Part shown: positions 1 to 11,486 of the stretch, one piece after another
How positions within the stretch are numbered: the first letter of the stretch is position 1
Layout of the letters: the number at the start of each line of letters is the position of its first letter
Origin: Unio delphinus
Lineage: Eukaryota; Mollusca; Bivalvia; Unionida; Unionidae
Reading direction: 5' to 3'
Length of the DNA stretch: 64,000 bases
Assembly (NCBI GenBank): GCA_029339505.1
Contig: JAQISU010001239.1
Coordinates: forward strand, 3,095,501-3,159,500
Notes under the pieces: generated by a model
What the model was told of the DNA's origin: nothing
The model's input: only the letters and a program-made list of their open reading frames with translations
Database searches by the model: none
Program-made: the position numbers and the translations under genes

Positions 1-502
1 CATTTAACTAAATAAACAAGAAGTAATGGATCATTTTCGTGATATATAACATTTAAGTGCTATAACTGTCATCTTGAATTGTTTGCTTTCGGTTTTGGTA
101 GAATGTTTGAATAACTTTGTGGTACGTAAAATAACACTCAAATCTCGATTCTCGACTGCCGATACCTACATAGGGAGGCGCCCGCAATAAGAAGCCCATG
201 GAGTACAACATGGCTTGTTTATTGATACATCTCAAGAAGCATATGTTATATTGTTTTTACCAAAACAATTATGAGGAACAGCTTTTATTTTTTTGCCACA
301 CCCTGGTCATGTAACGTGAAACCTTTATAATGATCGTACCAAGCCCTGATTTGAATTGCTCCTTTAAAATTTAGCTGACAGTTATCCCACTGTTTATGAT
401 AGTTTGCTAGATTTATGGCATATTCCTATGTGTACAAACACTATTGTCTTCTTATAAAACGACAATTACTTACATAGAGAATATGTGCAGACATCACCAA
501 AG
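1..502. other. non-coding stretch, nothing recognised
   Basis: AT-rich sequence with stops in all frames. I see no repeat, RNA gene or convincing exon. Confidence 0.5.
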
Positions 503-821
503 TAATATAATATAATATAATATAATATAATATAATATAATATAATATAATATAATATAATATAATATAATATAATATAATATAATATAATATAATATAA
601 TATAATATAATATAATATAATATAATATAATATAATATAATATAATATAATACAATACAACACAACACAACACAACACAACACAACACAACACAACACAA
701 CACAACACAACACAACACAACACAACACAACACAACACAATACAATACAATATAATATAATATAATATAATATAATATAATATAATATAATATAATATAA
801 TATAATATAATATAATATAAT
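503..821. repeat. pentanucleotide array with mirror-symmetric variant blocks
   Basis: An uninterrupted 5-bp array in ordered blocks: TATAA about 30 times (503-650), TACAA twice (651-660), CACAA 16 times (661-740), TACAA twice (741-750), TATAA 14 times (751-820). The block order is symmetric about the CACAA core, and each step differs by one T-to-C change. Because the unit is 5 bp, long stop-free Tyr/Ile/Leu or Cys/Val/Leu frames arise on the minus strand. They are artefacts, not genes. Confidence 0.97.
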
Positions 822-3044
822 TGGAGATCTGATCTTTATCACATTGGGAGTTCACCCAAAGCACTAAGCCAGTGCCAGCATTATCATGGGGAGGGACAGA
901 CGGGTTAGCCAAAGATGGATTTGGTTTCTATGGAGTAGGGGTGAGATTTATTTCATGACCAACGACCTAGCTTCAAGAAAACTGAGATTTGATAAAGCAT
1001 CATGGAATGAAGGCTTTTCCCTTTCTTACAAATTATACCGGTCAAAAATAGTATTTAAAAATGGTCACCTGTTACTAAATCACTTAATACGATTCAACCA
1101 AATTTTAAATAAGCAGTTTTGCGCTAGGCACTTCCATATTTGTACAACTGTTGCTGATCCCTTCTCAAATATGGCCCGAGTTAGTAAAACTAAAAAAGAA
1201 ATACTTTAACAGTCTTCATTTCTTGAGCAAATTTGCTAGAATGCACCCAGGCAAAAAGACTTTTCAGTATTAAAAAATGATGTTTGCTGTACACCCATGG
1301 GTGTAGATAAAATAATCGAAGACATGACAAATTTGTTTAATTTCCTGTGCAATTAATGTTGAATCAAAAGCATTAGAAGAACTTTCTGCCAAAACAGTAA
1401 CTCACTGATACATCTTTATTGTTCTTTTTCTTGTTTTTGTTTTTAACTTTAATGCTCTGGACTTTTATTCTGATGTTCATCATCGTGTACATATGAAATC
1501 ATCTCGCTATATAAGGCTAAGATGATTTGCAACACACTTTCATGTCACAATTACTTTTTACTTTTGAAAAAAAAATATTTCAATAAACCCTTTTTACAAA
1601 GAAATGGATTCGTATAAACAAATTATCTCCAACTTAATTTAAAAATAACATTAGTAGGAAACAAAAAAAAATCGATAAAAAACTATTAAATATGATTTGA
1701 ATTTTAAAGAAAATTAAGTACCCAAAAATCTATTGAAGCTGGCAGAAGGAAAACGTGACCATTTTATCAGGATGTTTGCTCACAGGCGCAAAGATCACTA
1801 TATTAATTCCATATTCAGACGTGAAAATGCTTTCTTCATCAGTGCTACAGTACTCTAAGCATCAACAGCTTTGAATGTGTTTCGACAATTTCGTTCTGAA
1901 AAAAATTCTTCTCAGGCTTATCTTTTTAGCTGCAGGCAGTTTCAATAACTCTTGAATTCCTCTCTTCAAGATGGCTTGAAAACGCCTAGTTTAAAGACAA
2001 TAATGTCAGTCCAATAAATAACGTATGAATAGCTAAACCTTGTAACTGAAAATTATCCACTTATCTACCGTAACGGCGGAAACTCTTCCACTATGTCGAT
2101 GCCAGTCCAAATGTAGAATTTCGCATGTTTTGAAGTCTCGGATACAATTACACTGAAGGTTTTAAATACGTATTTGCGTGATTTCAAATGGACAGTGGAC
2201 ATCAATATATCGTATAACAATTTTGATTATGTTTTTGTTTCCTCTGCAGAGAGATATTTAATTGATTTTCAAACATTTTTACATCTAAGATAAATAATTC
2301 CATTGCTATAATAACTCGGAAAATAGTTATGTCTTCAAAATGTAAATTATATAATTCTGCTTCATATAACTGGCGTCTAATGTACTTAGTCAACAGCTGG
2401 ATATCAATCTGCAGACACATGCGGCAAGTGAATTTATTCCAATTCTCCATTTCTTGCGTTTATGTTGGCTAGCTGATATTTTAATTAATAAAATATTAGG
2501 AACAGTCAATTTGAATTTTGGTTTTATTTCAAGGTAGCTGGAAAATTATCATCGTTTTCTTAATCGTACTCGTAAGATATTTAGAAGCCTTCTTTACCAA
2601 AAATTTGGGTTCCATTCTAACTATCTAAACTGCTGACCAGTCTTTTTCGGGTGCTGAGCCACTTACACATCGGATTGTTGTGTCTGTACCGTGAAACCTT
2701 GCTCAGACTTGGGTCAGCTTTCAGTTAGCGGTAATATGGCGTGTAACGTTTCTGACTTCCCAAAACATCGACGAAAAGAAAAGTTTGCAGAGTTCAATTG
2801 GCTTTATTTATCTAAACGAATAAAAATGCTGTTTAATATTAGATAAGTACTAAGATAACATGTGATAACATATGATAGATATTTCGGGTCAGAACTTTTC
2901 AAAGCTGTACAATTAACAGGTTTGCTTAAATGGCAAAGCATCGAAAATTTCGCGCTTGAAAAATCAGTTTAGACTGTTTGAATACAATCAGAACCTGGCT
3001 ACATGTTTGGAAAGTCTAGAAATGTAAGAAAACACTCGCATCAG
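822..3044. other. non-coding stretch with one unrecognised ORF
   Basis: No repeat or RNA gene is seen. The longest plus-strand frame is 886-1209 (107 codons). It resembles no family I know, has no clear splice context and is probably chance. Confidence 0.4.
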
Positions 3045-3210
3045 AATTTTCAGATTTTAGGATACTACATGTAATTTTCAGATTTTAGGATACTACATGT
3101 AATTTTCAGATTTTAGGATACTACATGTAATTTTCAGATTTTAGGATACTACATGTAATTTTCAGATTTTAGGATACTACATGTAATTTTCAGATTTTAG
3201 GATACTACAT
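3045..3210. repeat. 28-bp minisatellite, about 6 copies
   Basis: Essentially identical 28-bp units starting AATTTTCAGATTTTAGG begin at 3045, 3073, 3101, 3129, 3157 and 3185. The last is slightly truncated. The lack of divergence between copies indicates recent expansion. Confidence 0.97.
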
Positions 3211-3578
3211 GCTGCTTATTTATGGTGTAGTGTATGGACTAGTATTTTTCTGGTCTCCATCTGAAGCAAAAAAAAACCAGCTTCTTCAATTATTTTTGAC
3301 ATAGAATTTTGTAAAATGTAAGGAAATAATATACACTTTTTCATTTGAAGAATTTAATTGATGGCTTTGTTTGGCCTCCTAACGAGAAATTAGGTGAGTG
3401 TTTGCAACTTGTAAGAAAGCGGTAGGTGATTTTCTGTTAAAGTATAAATATTCTCTTTGACAAATTGATGGGATTTGGATATGCGATGCATATGAAGTAA
3501 TCCTACTTTGTTTTACAGAAAAATTCTAGCAAATAATGCACATTCATTGTACAGAAAGAATCTAGTTTCTGCAAATGA
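3211..3578. other. non-coding stretch, nothing recognised
   Basis: AT-rich spacer between two tandem arrays, with no supported feature. Confidence 0.5.
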
Positions 3579-3685
3579 GTATTGTATTGTATTGTATTGT
3601 ATTGTATTGTATTGTATTGTATTGTATTGTATTGTATTGCATTGTATTGTATTCTATTGTATTGTATTCTATTGTATTGTATTGT
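3579..3685. repeat. (TATTG)n pentanucleotide array
   Basis: About 21 units of TATTG, with scattered variants (GCATTG, TCTATTG) towards the 3' end. This is the second pentanucleotide array in the first 4 kb. Frames across it on either strand are repeat artefacts. Confidence 0.95.
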
Positions 3686-5044
3686 CGTAGGGGTCATGTA
3701 TTGGTGACCTATGTTATTACCAAAATCGTTCATTTTTTCAGCCAATCAGATAAAGTCCTAAACCGTAGCTTTTGGGTGATTGTGTAGTATGGCTAAAGAG
3801 CATCAATGTATTCCGAACAATTGAAATCATTTTCAAATGTCTGAAAGCTGCATTTCAATTGGCTACTTCACAGTCACCAGAACATACCCCTAAGCGGTCG
3901 CTGTCAGATCTTCAGGTAGGACAGTGGAGATCCGATCTAAGTCAGATTGGGTACATTCTTCTGACTATACGCTCCTAAAATAGCCTAAAATGGATTTCAA
4001 GAACACGCGCACAAATCGAATATATATTATATGTTACACCTATTTAAACACAATAAAGACATATTAGACTTTTCTGCAGATATAAACAACAACTTGTTTT
4101 ACAAACCTATATCAAAATTGGTACTACTTCATTGTAACACATCTACAAGATGCAAATATTTTAAACCTTAGATATGTTGTGAAATGTTTTTTTTTAATCT
4201 CTGCCCAAATTGAAGCCTGTAGGTACAAAAGAGTACCAATAAATCAAACGTTTGGGTTAACTATGCTGTAAATATTTACAACTTTGTTTCATTTTACTTT
4301 ATGTGCTATGATCTGAAAAGGCAGGGAAATAGAACGTACACGGAAACTATTAATACTTCTGTCGACTTTGCGTTACACACACCATTAGAACACATTTAAT
4401 AAGTGACGTATCAGATAAGCAGTGATATTATGACACCAGTCATTGCTCAAAAGGAAGAAAATGTAGAGGTAGGGTGGGGCAATTGCCTCCCAGCACAAGA
4501 CCAAGGAGGCGCCGAAGGGATTTTTTACAGCTGAAATTTGCATAGTATTTCATATCACCTTACTTTAAAGGGGTAAAGTCTTTACAAAACATATATTTAG
4601 ATGGGAATGGTGGGTGGAGGTTGACAACTGACATAAATAATGTTAGTGTCGCCAATAAGGAATATTTTCCCCGTGCGCGTTGGTAGGGACGCCACTAAAG
4701 AACATTGCAACCCGGACAGCTCGATACCTCGCGCAGCCATAGTGCTCAGTTTTGTTACGAGGTGAATAATTAGATATCCTGCAGTTGCTCCGCTCACCGA
4801 TAAGAAAATTCAACAATGTCCGTAAATGCTATGTTTTTACAACGGAACAACATACATAGGCAGTTTTATTGACTACAAACGCAACTGTATTAAGTTGCAT
4901 CGATGAATCCAGCTGAATCCGCGATGATAGAACACCATCGACCTTTCCAGAAACTAACATACATATCCTGTTCATAACCTTTTGTTTAAAAAAAAATCTC
5001 GGATGTGATTCGACACTGTTTGGGAACCACCCAGTTTAGTGAAA
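3686..5044. other. non-coding stretch, nothing firm
   Basis: The segment 3928-3960 (GGAGATCCGATCTAAGTCAG...) weakly resembles 823-848 (GGAGATCTGATCTTTATCAC...), so a short diverged dispersed repeat may lie beside both pentanucleotide arrays. A 66-codon minus frame at 4597-4797 matches nothing I recognise. Confidence 0.35.
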
Positions 5045-5215
5045 CTATTTTGATTCACACAACACAATATAACGGATGAAGGAGTCCATTGACAATCGGA
5101 ATTCCGTCGATTTTTTGCGTTGTTTCTGTTTTGGTGCACTCCACCAGAAACAAATCCACCAAATCCACCAAATCAATAAAAATTAACGTCTATTCCTATA
5201 ATTACCTTTGAGGTT
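5045..5215. repeat. diverged relative of a segment of the 3.3-kb tandem unit
   Basis: This stretch aligns by eye, with gaps, to about 12135-12310 of the tandem array. Shared blocks in order are a TTCACA...ACACAAT motif, then GGTGCACTCC-CCAGA, then AATC-ACCAAA, then an AAATT-rich part and a CTTTGAGGTTT / CTGAGATTGTTT block. It is probably an older dispersed copy of a repeat that was captured in the array unit. The family is unknown. Confidence 0.4.
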
Positions 5216-5525
5216 TTTCCTAGTTTGACAGCTATTCTGATTGACCACAATGCATGTCAACTCAGTTTCTTCCAAGCAAGAGCCCTTAGGTATCATTTGC
5301 AGTTGCCACAGAACTGTAACAAGCAAAACGCCTTTAATTGCGGCAACGGAATTCAAACAGTTAACTTCTAGGTGTAAATGTCATACCATACACTTGCTCA
5401 TATCTAAACACATACTGCATTGTGCAAGTTAATCGCGCTTGCAGACTTCAAACTGCAGACAAAACATATTAAATTAAACAAATATACGCATATACCAGTC
5501 AGTATTCCATATAGTGGGCTTCCTT

Positions 5526-5712
5526 ATGTGAAACATCATACGACTTAGTCCCATGTGGACGGGTTACATACGCAAAACCTGATACTAAGCAGCCCCATGT
5601 GGTGTGTTAGCATACATGAAACTTTCTATCAGTCGGTCCGGTGTGATGGGGTTGCATGTGTGAAATACTATATCATTCAATCCAATATTGTATGAATACA
5701 AATGTGAAACTT
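5526..5712. repeat. degenerate ~50-55 bp tandem repeat
   Basis: Roughly four decayed copies are marked by recurring TGTGAAAC / CATGAAAC and CCCATGTGG / CGGTGTGATGGG motifs at about 50-55 bp spacing. Divergence is high, so this is an old minisatellite. Confidence 0.45.
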
Positions 5713-7662
5713 GCATCACGGTTACAGAAAGGACATAATGCAAACAAATTTGAAATAAAGCATCTGTTGGTACCAGAAATGTAGCTGACTCTGTGATCTT
5801 GCCGGGTTTACCAGACCAGTTATTCTGCTTCTATACGAAGGGTAGAATAATGGAAGTGAGCAATGAAAAGCAAAACCATTGTACGACATTTCATTATATT
5901 TCTAATTATACTTTCATTTAAAATGCTGTTCTTGGTGACGCACAAATTTAACATTACCAAGCTTTCCCGTGAGAAACAGTTTTTGCGTATTAGTTTGTTA
6001 AAAGTTAGTTTCATCCAGGGTATTGGCGCCTTTATGTTATATGTTATTTAATTTTTCGCTTGTTTTTAAGCGTAGCACGAGGCACGGTACTGACTGCGTG
6101 CATTTTACAAAGTAACAGATGCACGGTGCTGACTGAATGCATTGCAAGAGAAGCACGAGGCACGGTACTGACTGAATGCATTTCATTCGATTATTGACAG
6201 ATTAACGGCGAGTGATGCAATCGCAGTCGTGGCGGTATGTGCCTTAACTTTTAGCTGATACAATGTGGATGCATACATAATTGGTAATGACATCTTTGAA
6301 GAGGATTTGCTCCAAGACCAATAATTCTAAATTTCGCTCTTTGGAGTCTTTTAAAGCCATATCCCTTTCGTTTTAGTACTTCAAAATAGTATTCAATCAG
6401 AAAATGTAGATGATTCTGAACTTTATGTCTCGTCTTTGTCATATATCCGTTACTGATATCCGAAGTTTTACTGCAATGGCTGGAAATCCGCGACGGGGCA
6501 AAATGTCGTTATCAGTGGTAGTGATTGATATTCGTGCCCAATCACTGTTTCGGTCCGACTTAAAGGACTGCCCTATCAGTAATTGCTTTTATTAGGTGGC
6601 TATAAAACAGCACCTGCTTGGTCCCTGGATCACTTACAAGTAAAAACGCTTTTTCAGGGTAGCAGCGTGAAACTTCTGTGATGAAGATTTATAGAGGTTG
6701 AACCAACATGCAGTATGTTAGATAAAACTAACATGGGTGGTGTTATATTTATATTAACGAGATCAAGCCCGACAGGTGCTATGCAGTAATTGAGTTTTTG
6801 CAGTGAAATTACGAGTACTTATTCCGAGATTTCTGTATATTAACTTGTTAGGATGGGCTTCTAAACCGTTACTGACAGCTATTTAACAGATCTACATATG
6901 ATAATAGGATAATTGTGGACAAAACGGTTTGATAGGAATTGTGTGGACAAAACAAATTATAAACAGGAAACAGTCATATAATCAAGATCGTCCCACCAAA
7001 CATTAAATACAAATTTTACAACAAGCTGTTCACGAATATAAAAATAGATAAACATATTGTACATTTCAATTATTCGAATATTCTGTTTCAGGAAAGGTTC
7101 GAACGTGTAAATCATCTGTATATGTTGACGACATCGCAAACTAAATACATGTATATACAAATTAAAAGGCTTCAGAGGTTTAGATAGCGAAATTGCAATG
7201 GTTACATCAAGTAGGAACCATGTTTAAAGGAGATACTCAATGACAACGCTGAACACGTATTTGCCTGAATGATGGCGTGAGTAAACGTGTATGAAAGTAA
7301 GCGAAAGAAAGTGGTGTTGTTGGAGAGAATAAACAGAGCAAAAGAGACAGACAGAATTGTGCATGCAGTTTTAATCAGGAAGTCGTAAATTTAACTGTGG
7401 AGAGGATAGAAAGGCAAAACCTTTGCGAATCAAATACCAGAGTAATTCACTTACCCGCTTCCTACTCCATCTCCTCTCTTACCCTTCATAAAAAAATGTT
7501 ATATTCTATATGATATGTATAAAATATACCTCGGTTTTCTTTTGTACATTAAAAATGTGAACAAAGAGGCATGCCCCTAAAGAGGGAGCAGAACGTAAAA
7601 CGAGAGAGCATCGGATGGATAGAGGAAGACGAGTTGGTATATAGGTATCCTAATTATTTAAA
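5713..7662. other. non-coding stretch (contains the short repeat at 6073-6184)
   Basis: No recognisable gene. Several frames of 60-67 codons exist on both strands and none looks like a known protein. Confidence 0.45.
6073..6184. repeat. ~37-bp imperfect tandem repeat, 3 copies
   Basis: Three copies share GCACGAGGCACGGTACTGACTG followed by a GCATT block, with small indels between them. The first and third copies are closest. The middle one lacks the GCACGAG start. Confidence 0.7.
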
Positions 7663-7832
7663 TATCATAGTGTTTACAAGTTCCTGGTGTTTACAGCAAA
7701 CTAGTGTTTTACATTGTTATAGTGTTTAGTGTTCTAGTGTTTACAGTGTTCTAGTGTTTACAATGTCATAATGTTTATATTATTCTAGCGTCTACAGTAT
7801 AAAGTGTTTACAGTATCATAGTGTTTACACAA
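7663..7832. repeat. ~17-bp TGTTTACA minisatellite, left part
   Basis: Degenerate units of the form TAGTGTTTACAGTATCC recur about every 17 bp, with variants (CATAATGTTTATATT, GCGTCTACAGTAT). The array is interrupted at 7833 by a SINE and resumes at 8104. Confidence 0.85.
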
Positions 7833-8103
7833 CCGCTCCGGTGGCCTAGTGGGAGGTCGTGGGTTCGATCCCCGGCCGAGTCATACCAAAGACTTACAAA
7901 AATGGAACTAACTGCTGCCTCGCTTGACTCTCAGCATTAAGAGGTTAGTGTTAGGACTGGTCGGCCTGGTGTCGGGATAATGTGACTGTAGCATGATGTC
8001 TCAGTGCTAGACATCACTATAAACTGCCTCACTGCAGACATCGTAGCGATATGACTGAAAAATTGTTAAAGCTACGTTAAAAATCCTAATCAAACAAACA
8101 AAC
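7833..8103 (+). mobile_element. tRNA-derived SINE (family A), box A-box B spacer deleted
   Basis: The head reads CCGCTCCGGTGGCCTAGTGG (A-box-like TGGCCTAGTGG), followed almost directly by GAGGTCGTGGGTTCGATCCC (B-box-like). Compared with the copy at 9250, about 23 bp between the promoter boxes are missing. The body runs through ACCAAAGACTTACAAAAATGG and AGGACTGGTCGGCCTGGTGTC to the 3' domain GACTGAAAAATTGTTAAAGC, then an A-rich tail with CAAACAAA. It lies inside the TGTTTACA minisatellite. TAGTGTTTACA flanks both ends, but because that is also the minisatellite unit, a target duplication cannot be proven. Confidence 0.88.
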
Positions 8104-8317
8104 CTAGTGTTTACATCATACTAGTGTTTACAGTATTCTAGTGTTTACAGTATCGAGTGTTTACAGTATCCTAGTGTCTACATGATACTAGTGTTTTACA
8201 GTATTATAGTGTTTACAGTATTGTAGTATTTACAGTGTCATAGTGTTTATATTATTCTAGTGTCTACAGTATCTGGTGTTTACAGTATCCAAGTGTTTAC
8301 AGCGTCCTAGTGTTTGC
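8104..8317. repeat. ~17-bp TGTTTACA minisatellite, right part
   Basis: This continues the array at 7663-7832 after the SINE, with about 12 more degenerate units ending at AGTGTTTGCG. The same unit on both sides shows that one array was split. Confidence 0.85.
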
Positions 8318-9249
8318 GAAATGTTTCAGCAAAACGAAGAATGAGTTTAATAAGTATCCTTCGGTAGAGTTCCATACCTTATTTGCTGTGCTTCCGTGTT
8401 CCATGTCTGACTCCTGCTGGCCATGTAAAGAGAACTACTTATATGTTTTTTTTCTTATTGACTATATTTACAAAGTTCCAAGTCTGACCCTTATTAACCA
8501 TATATACAGAGATCAACGTCTGACCATTGTAGGCCATTCTACAGTTAAATTATCCAACCCAAAAGAGTTCCAGGTCTTACTGTATAATTAAATTATCTTT
8601 TGAGTATCCTTATCGTCACCCAGTATAAAGGTCACTGGCCGATAATAATAATAACGTTGGTGTCAATGTATATAGGATGCGTTATCAGTGAGTATAAAAT
8701 ACGACAAAACTTTTGTTGCATTATTAAGAAAATCGTTTGCAGGTGATGTAATTAATATAGTGTCATTGTCTTCATTTTGGGGTGGTAGTTTCCCTGCTCA
8801 AAAAGTCTCTTAAGTTGAGGAAACTGATATGTAAAACTTCATCGGACTTCTTATATTTAATATTTCAGATCGAACAGCTGAATTCTGTACTTAATTTTAA
8901 GTCGGACTGATGGTTTGACGGGGAAAAATCCCCACCAGATGTCTACAGTCGACGTAATAATTAGGTACAGGGATAAAGCTCTGGCCTGGGTGGTGTGTAG
9001 TCATTTCGCTACCGATTTGTAAACCAATACGGCGTACCGCGGTTCTATTTGGATACCATTTCATTAAACCCAGTTGTTACCAAGGAACTGAAGTTAGTAA
9101 GCAACATTATCGAATTCTCTTCAACTCAAAGTAATTTCAAAGAGAACTCGAAATATCTTGACGGTAAGGAATGTTTAAATCTGACTTTCATTAGACTATA
9201 TCCTCGTGATCGGTAACAGATGCATGACCGAAGTTACCTAGGTACTTAA
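8318..9249. other. non-coding stretch, nothing recognised
   Basis: The 93-codon plus frame 8310-8591 has no recognisable motif and overlaps the minisatellite end. No other feature is seen. Confidence 0.45.
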
Positions 9250-9500
9250 CCGCCCCGGTGGCCAAGTGGTTAGAGCGTCCGCCGTGGAAGAGGGAGGTCG
9301 ATCCCCGGCAGAGTCATACCAAAGACTTACAAAAATGGTACGAACAGCTGCATTGCTTGGTGCTCAGCATTAATAGGTTAATTTTTTAGAACTGGTCGGC
9401 CTGGTGTCAGGATAATGTATCTGTGATGCAGACATCGTAGCGATATGACTGAAAAATTGTTAAAGCTACGTTAAAAATCCAAATCAAACAAGCAAACAAA
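9250..9500 (+). mobile_element. tRNA-derived SINE (family A), intact head
   Basis: The head CCGCCCCGGTGGCCAAGTGG continues TTAGAGCGTCCGCC, the full tRNA-like spacer that the 7833 copy lacks. The B-box region is slightly decayed (GAGGTCGATCCCCGG). The middle is shorter than in the 39180 copy: the segment around CATGATGTCTCAGTGC is absent. It ends in the same GACTGAAAAATTGTTAAAGC domain and a CAAACAAGCAAACAAA tail. Imperfect flanking repeats CCTAGGTACTT / CCTAAATACTT (9 of 11) fit a target-site duplication. Confidence 0.9.
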
Positions 9501-9818
9501 CCTAAATACTTGTTTAGATATTGTTACCAAAGAACTGAAATTAGTAAGCAACACTATATAATTCTTCTCAAAGGGCCTATTAAATTAGGTACCGAATATT
9601 TAATTTTTGGGGTTGGGTACGGGTTGGTGCTGTAAGCTTTTATTGACCAACAAAATTGCCGGGCTGCTCCCAAATATCTTGAAACAAATTCTCTTGCTCT
9701 GCTTGAAGAAAACATTATATCAAAGTATTTTTAAATAAATCTTTAGGTAAAAGGAAACTACTATCCTGAGTGGAAAGAAATCCAAGACCAGCCCTCTCCC
9801 CACCCCCACCCTTTCCTT

Positions 9819-9821
<3 letters not shown>

Positions 9822-9871
<50 letters not shown>

Positions 9872-9932
9872 TACATACATACATACATACATACATACAT
9901 ACATACATACATACATACATACATACATACAT
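9822..9932. repeat. compound microsatellite (CA)n(CATA)n
   Basis: (CA) runs from 9822 to 9867 and passes directly into (CATA) to 9932. Frames of poly-Cys/Val/Tyr or poly-His/Thr across it are artefacts. Confidence 0.97.
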
Positions 9933-10284
9933 TTAAACAGGAATATTTTACAATCAAATAAATCCTAAACACTTTATCGACTATATCGGTCAAGTGGACG
10001 CCATCCCGACCGATATCGACTGCAATCTCCATTTAATGTACGTTCATTAAAAAATAGTGTAGTCATCGTTCCCACATCTTTGTTTTGTTTAGCACGGAAA
10101 TTGGGTGGACTCCTAATTGTCTTTTCCTCCCTGAAAATGATCCCATGTTTAAGTTGCTAATTCAATAACGCGACTGCTTGATATTATGTTTTATGGTTAT
10201 ACTAATAAAGAGTTTAACACCAATCATTTGTCAGCTTTATGGGGTTTTTTCCTTTTTATATAATATTAATTTCTTCTTTTTTAA

Positions 10285-10331
<47 letters not shown>

Positions 10332-10612
10332 ATTTACGTGTGAACGAGGTATTACCGATTAGAAAACAAACCATTAATTTGCTTTCTATGAGAAAAATCC
10401 AAGTATGTTTTTGGTTCTTGTTATATTTTCAGCTTCAAGTAACTGCCCAAGCAGTTGAACATCCCCACTTTTCGTGATATGTATTTAACACTCGAAATGA
10501 GAATACGTACTACTGACTAAAGCCCCATATTACACACTTTGACTGTATCTTGTCAACACATTAACCCCTAGCGCCGCGCTTACGGGGCAGGAGGTAGTAG
10601 CCTACTGTCAAG
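9933..10612. other. non-coding flank left of the tandem array
   Basis: Contains only a (TG)n tract at 10287-10330. The last bases before the array, CCTACTGTCAAG, are the unique left-flank reference for working out the array junctions. Confidence 0.6.
10287..10330. repeat. (TG)n microsatellite
   Basis: About 22 uninterrupted TG units. Confidence 0.97.
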
Positions 10613-11486
10613 GTCTAGAAAAAAAAATATTGTTGGCCTAAGAGGAAAAATCAGAGAGCTACTCTTTTTATCGTCAAAATATGAAAATCACTTACTGTTA
10701 TTTAGTCAGCAAAATAAAGATAAAACTAGTGACAAGGAAGTCGTAGTATTCTGTTTGCGTGAAGCCACTACGGAGTGTGGTGAAAAAGAGCAATCGGTTG
10801 TTTTGACAAACTAAACTGAACATCTGAATTATCAGACCGTCTATTTTAAAACCGAAAATTGTGAGCAATAACGCATGATATGCGAATTTGTACAGACCTA
10901 TTTTTCATTTTATTTTTAAAAACAATTGACCAAAAAATGTAGTTTTAAAACGTGCTAGTAAGATGCAATGATTCATGCGTGTACATTTATGTTCAACCAG
11001 CCACACCTACAACAATACAATGTTCGCTTTCATTTTGTCTGATGCATCAATAATCGGATTCAGGAAGTATTATAGCAAACACATGTCTAGAAGAGTGTTT
11101 TTTTTTAAATATAATAATTTACGGAAATAGTTTAACAAGAGAATGGTATTGTCTGAGATATTTTGTTGTCTGCCTCTCTGTACGATTATCCGGCGCGTAC
11201 ATCTTTGTATGAGATAAACAGTTTCAAGAAGATTCAGTATTCGGAGCAGCTACCATCAAATGAAGTGCATGACTTACTTATTCGCCACAAACATCAAACA
11301 ACAAAACTCATTTATATCTACTGACAAGCAGAGTATTATGGGGAAACGTATGTCAAACGACGTCAAGCAAATGATTTTATTCAAACAAAAACGATGCGGT
11401 CAAAGGCAACAGATATTCAGAGCGTCGAGGAACGGGAACGCTCCTACCAGTACCGGGTTAAAACCTTCGGTGACCCTTAGGTAGTC

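Noticed and set aside
441..912. 133- and 148-codon minus-strand ORFs
   Set aside because: Translations of the TATAA/CACAA array; a 5-bp unit without stops in some frames inevitably gives long open frames.
3045..3210. CRISPR-like array (also considered at 27472-27707 and 28945-29261)
   Set aside because: Copies are contiguous with no unique spacers, and the genome is eukaryotic; these are minisatellites.
7833..9500. tRNA genes at the SINE heads
   Set aside because: A and B box-like motifs are present, but the sequences do not fold as complete tRNAs and are followed by SINE bodies and A-rich tails.
9715..10032. 105-codon minus ORF with Met-Tyr-Val-Cys repeats
   Set aside because: Produced by (CA)n(CATA)n; the flanking sequence adds nothing protein-like.
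11260..11484. 74-codon ORF conserved in all five units
   Set aside because: Conserved because the units are nearly identical. It ends at the MITE terminus and shows no domain. U1 differs by several amino-acid changes, with no evidence of selection.
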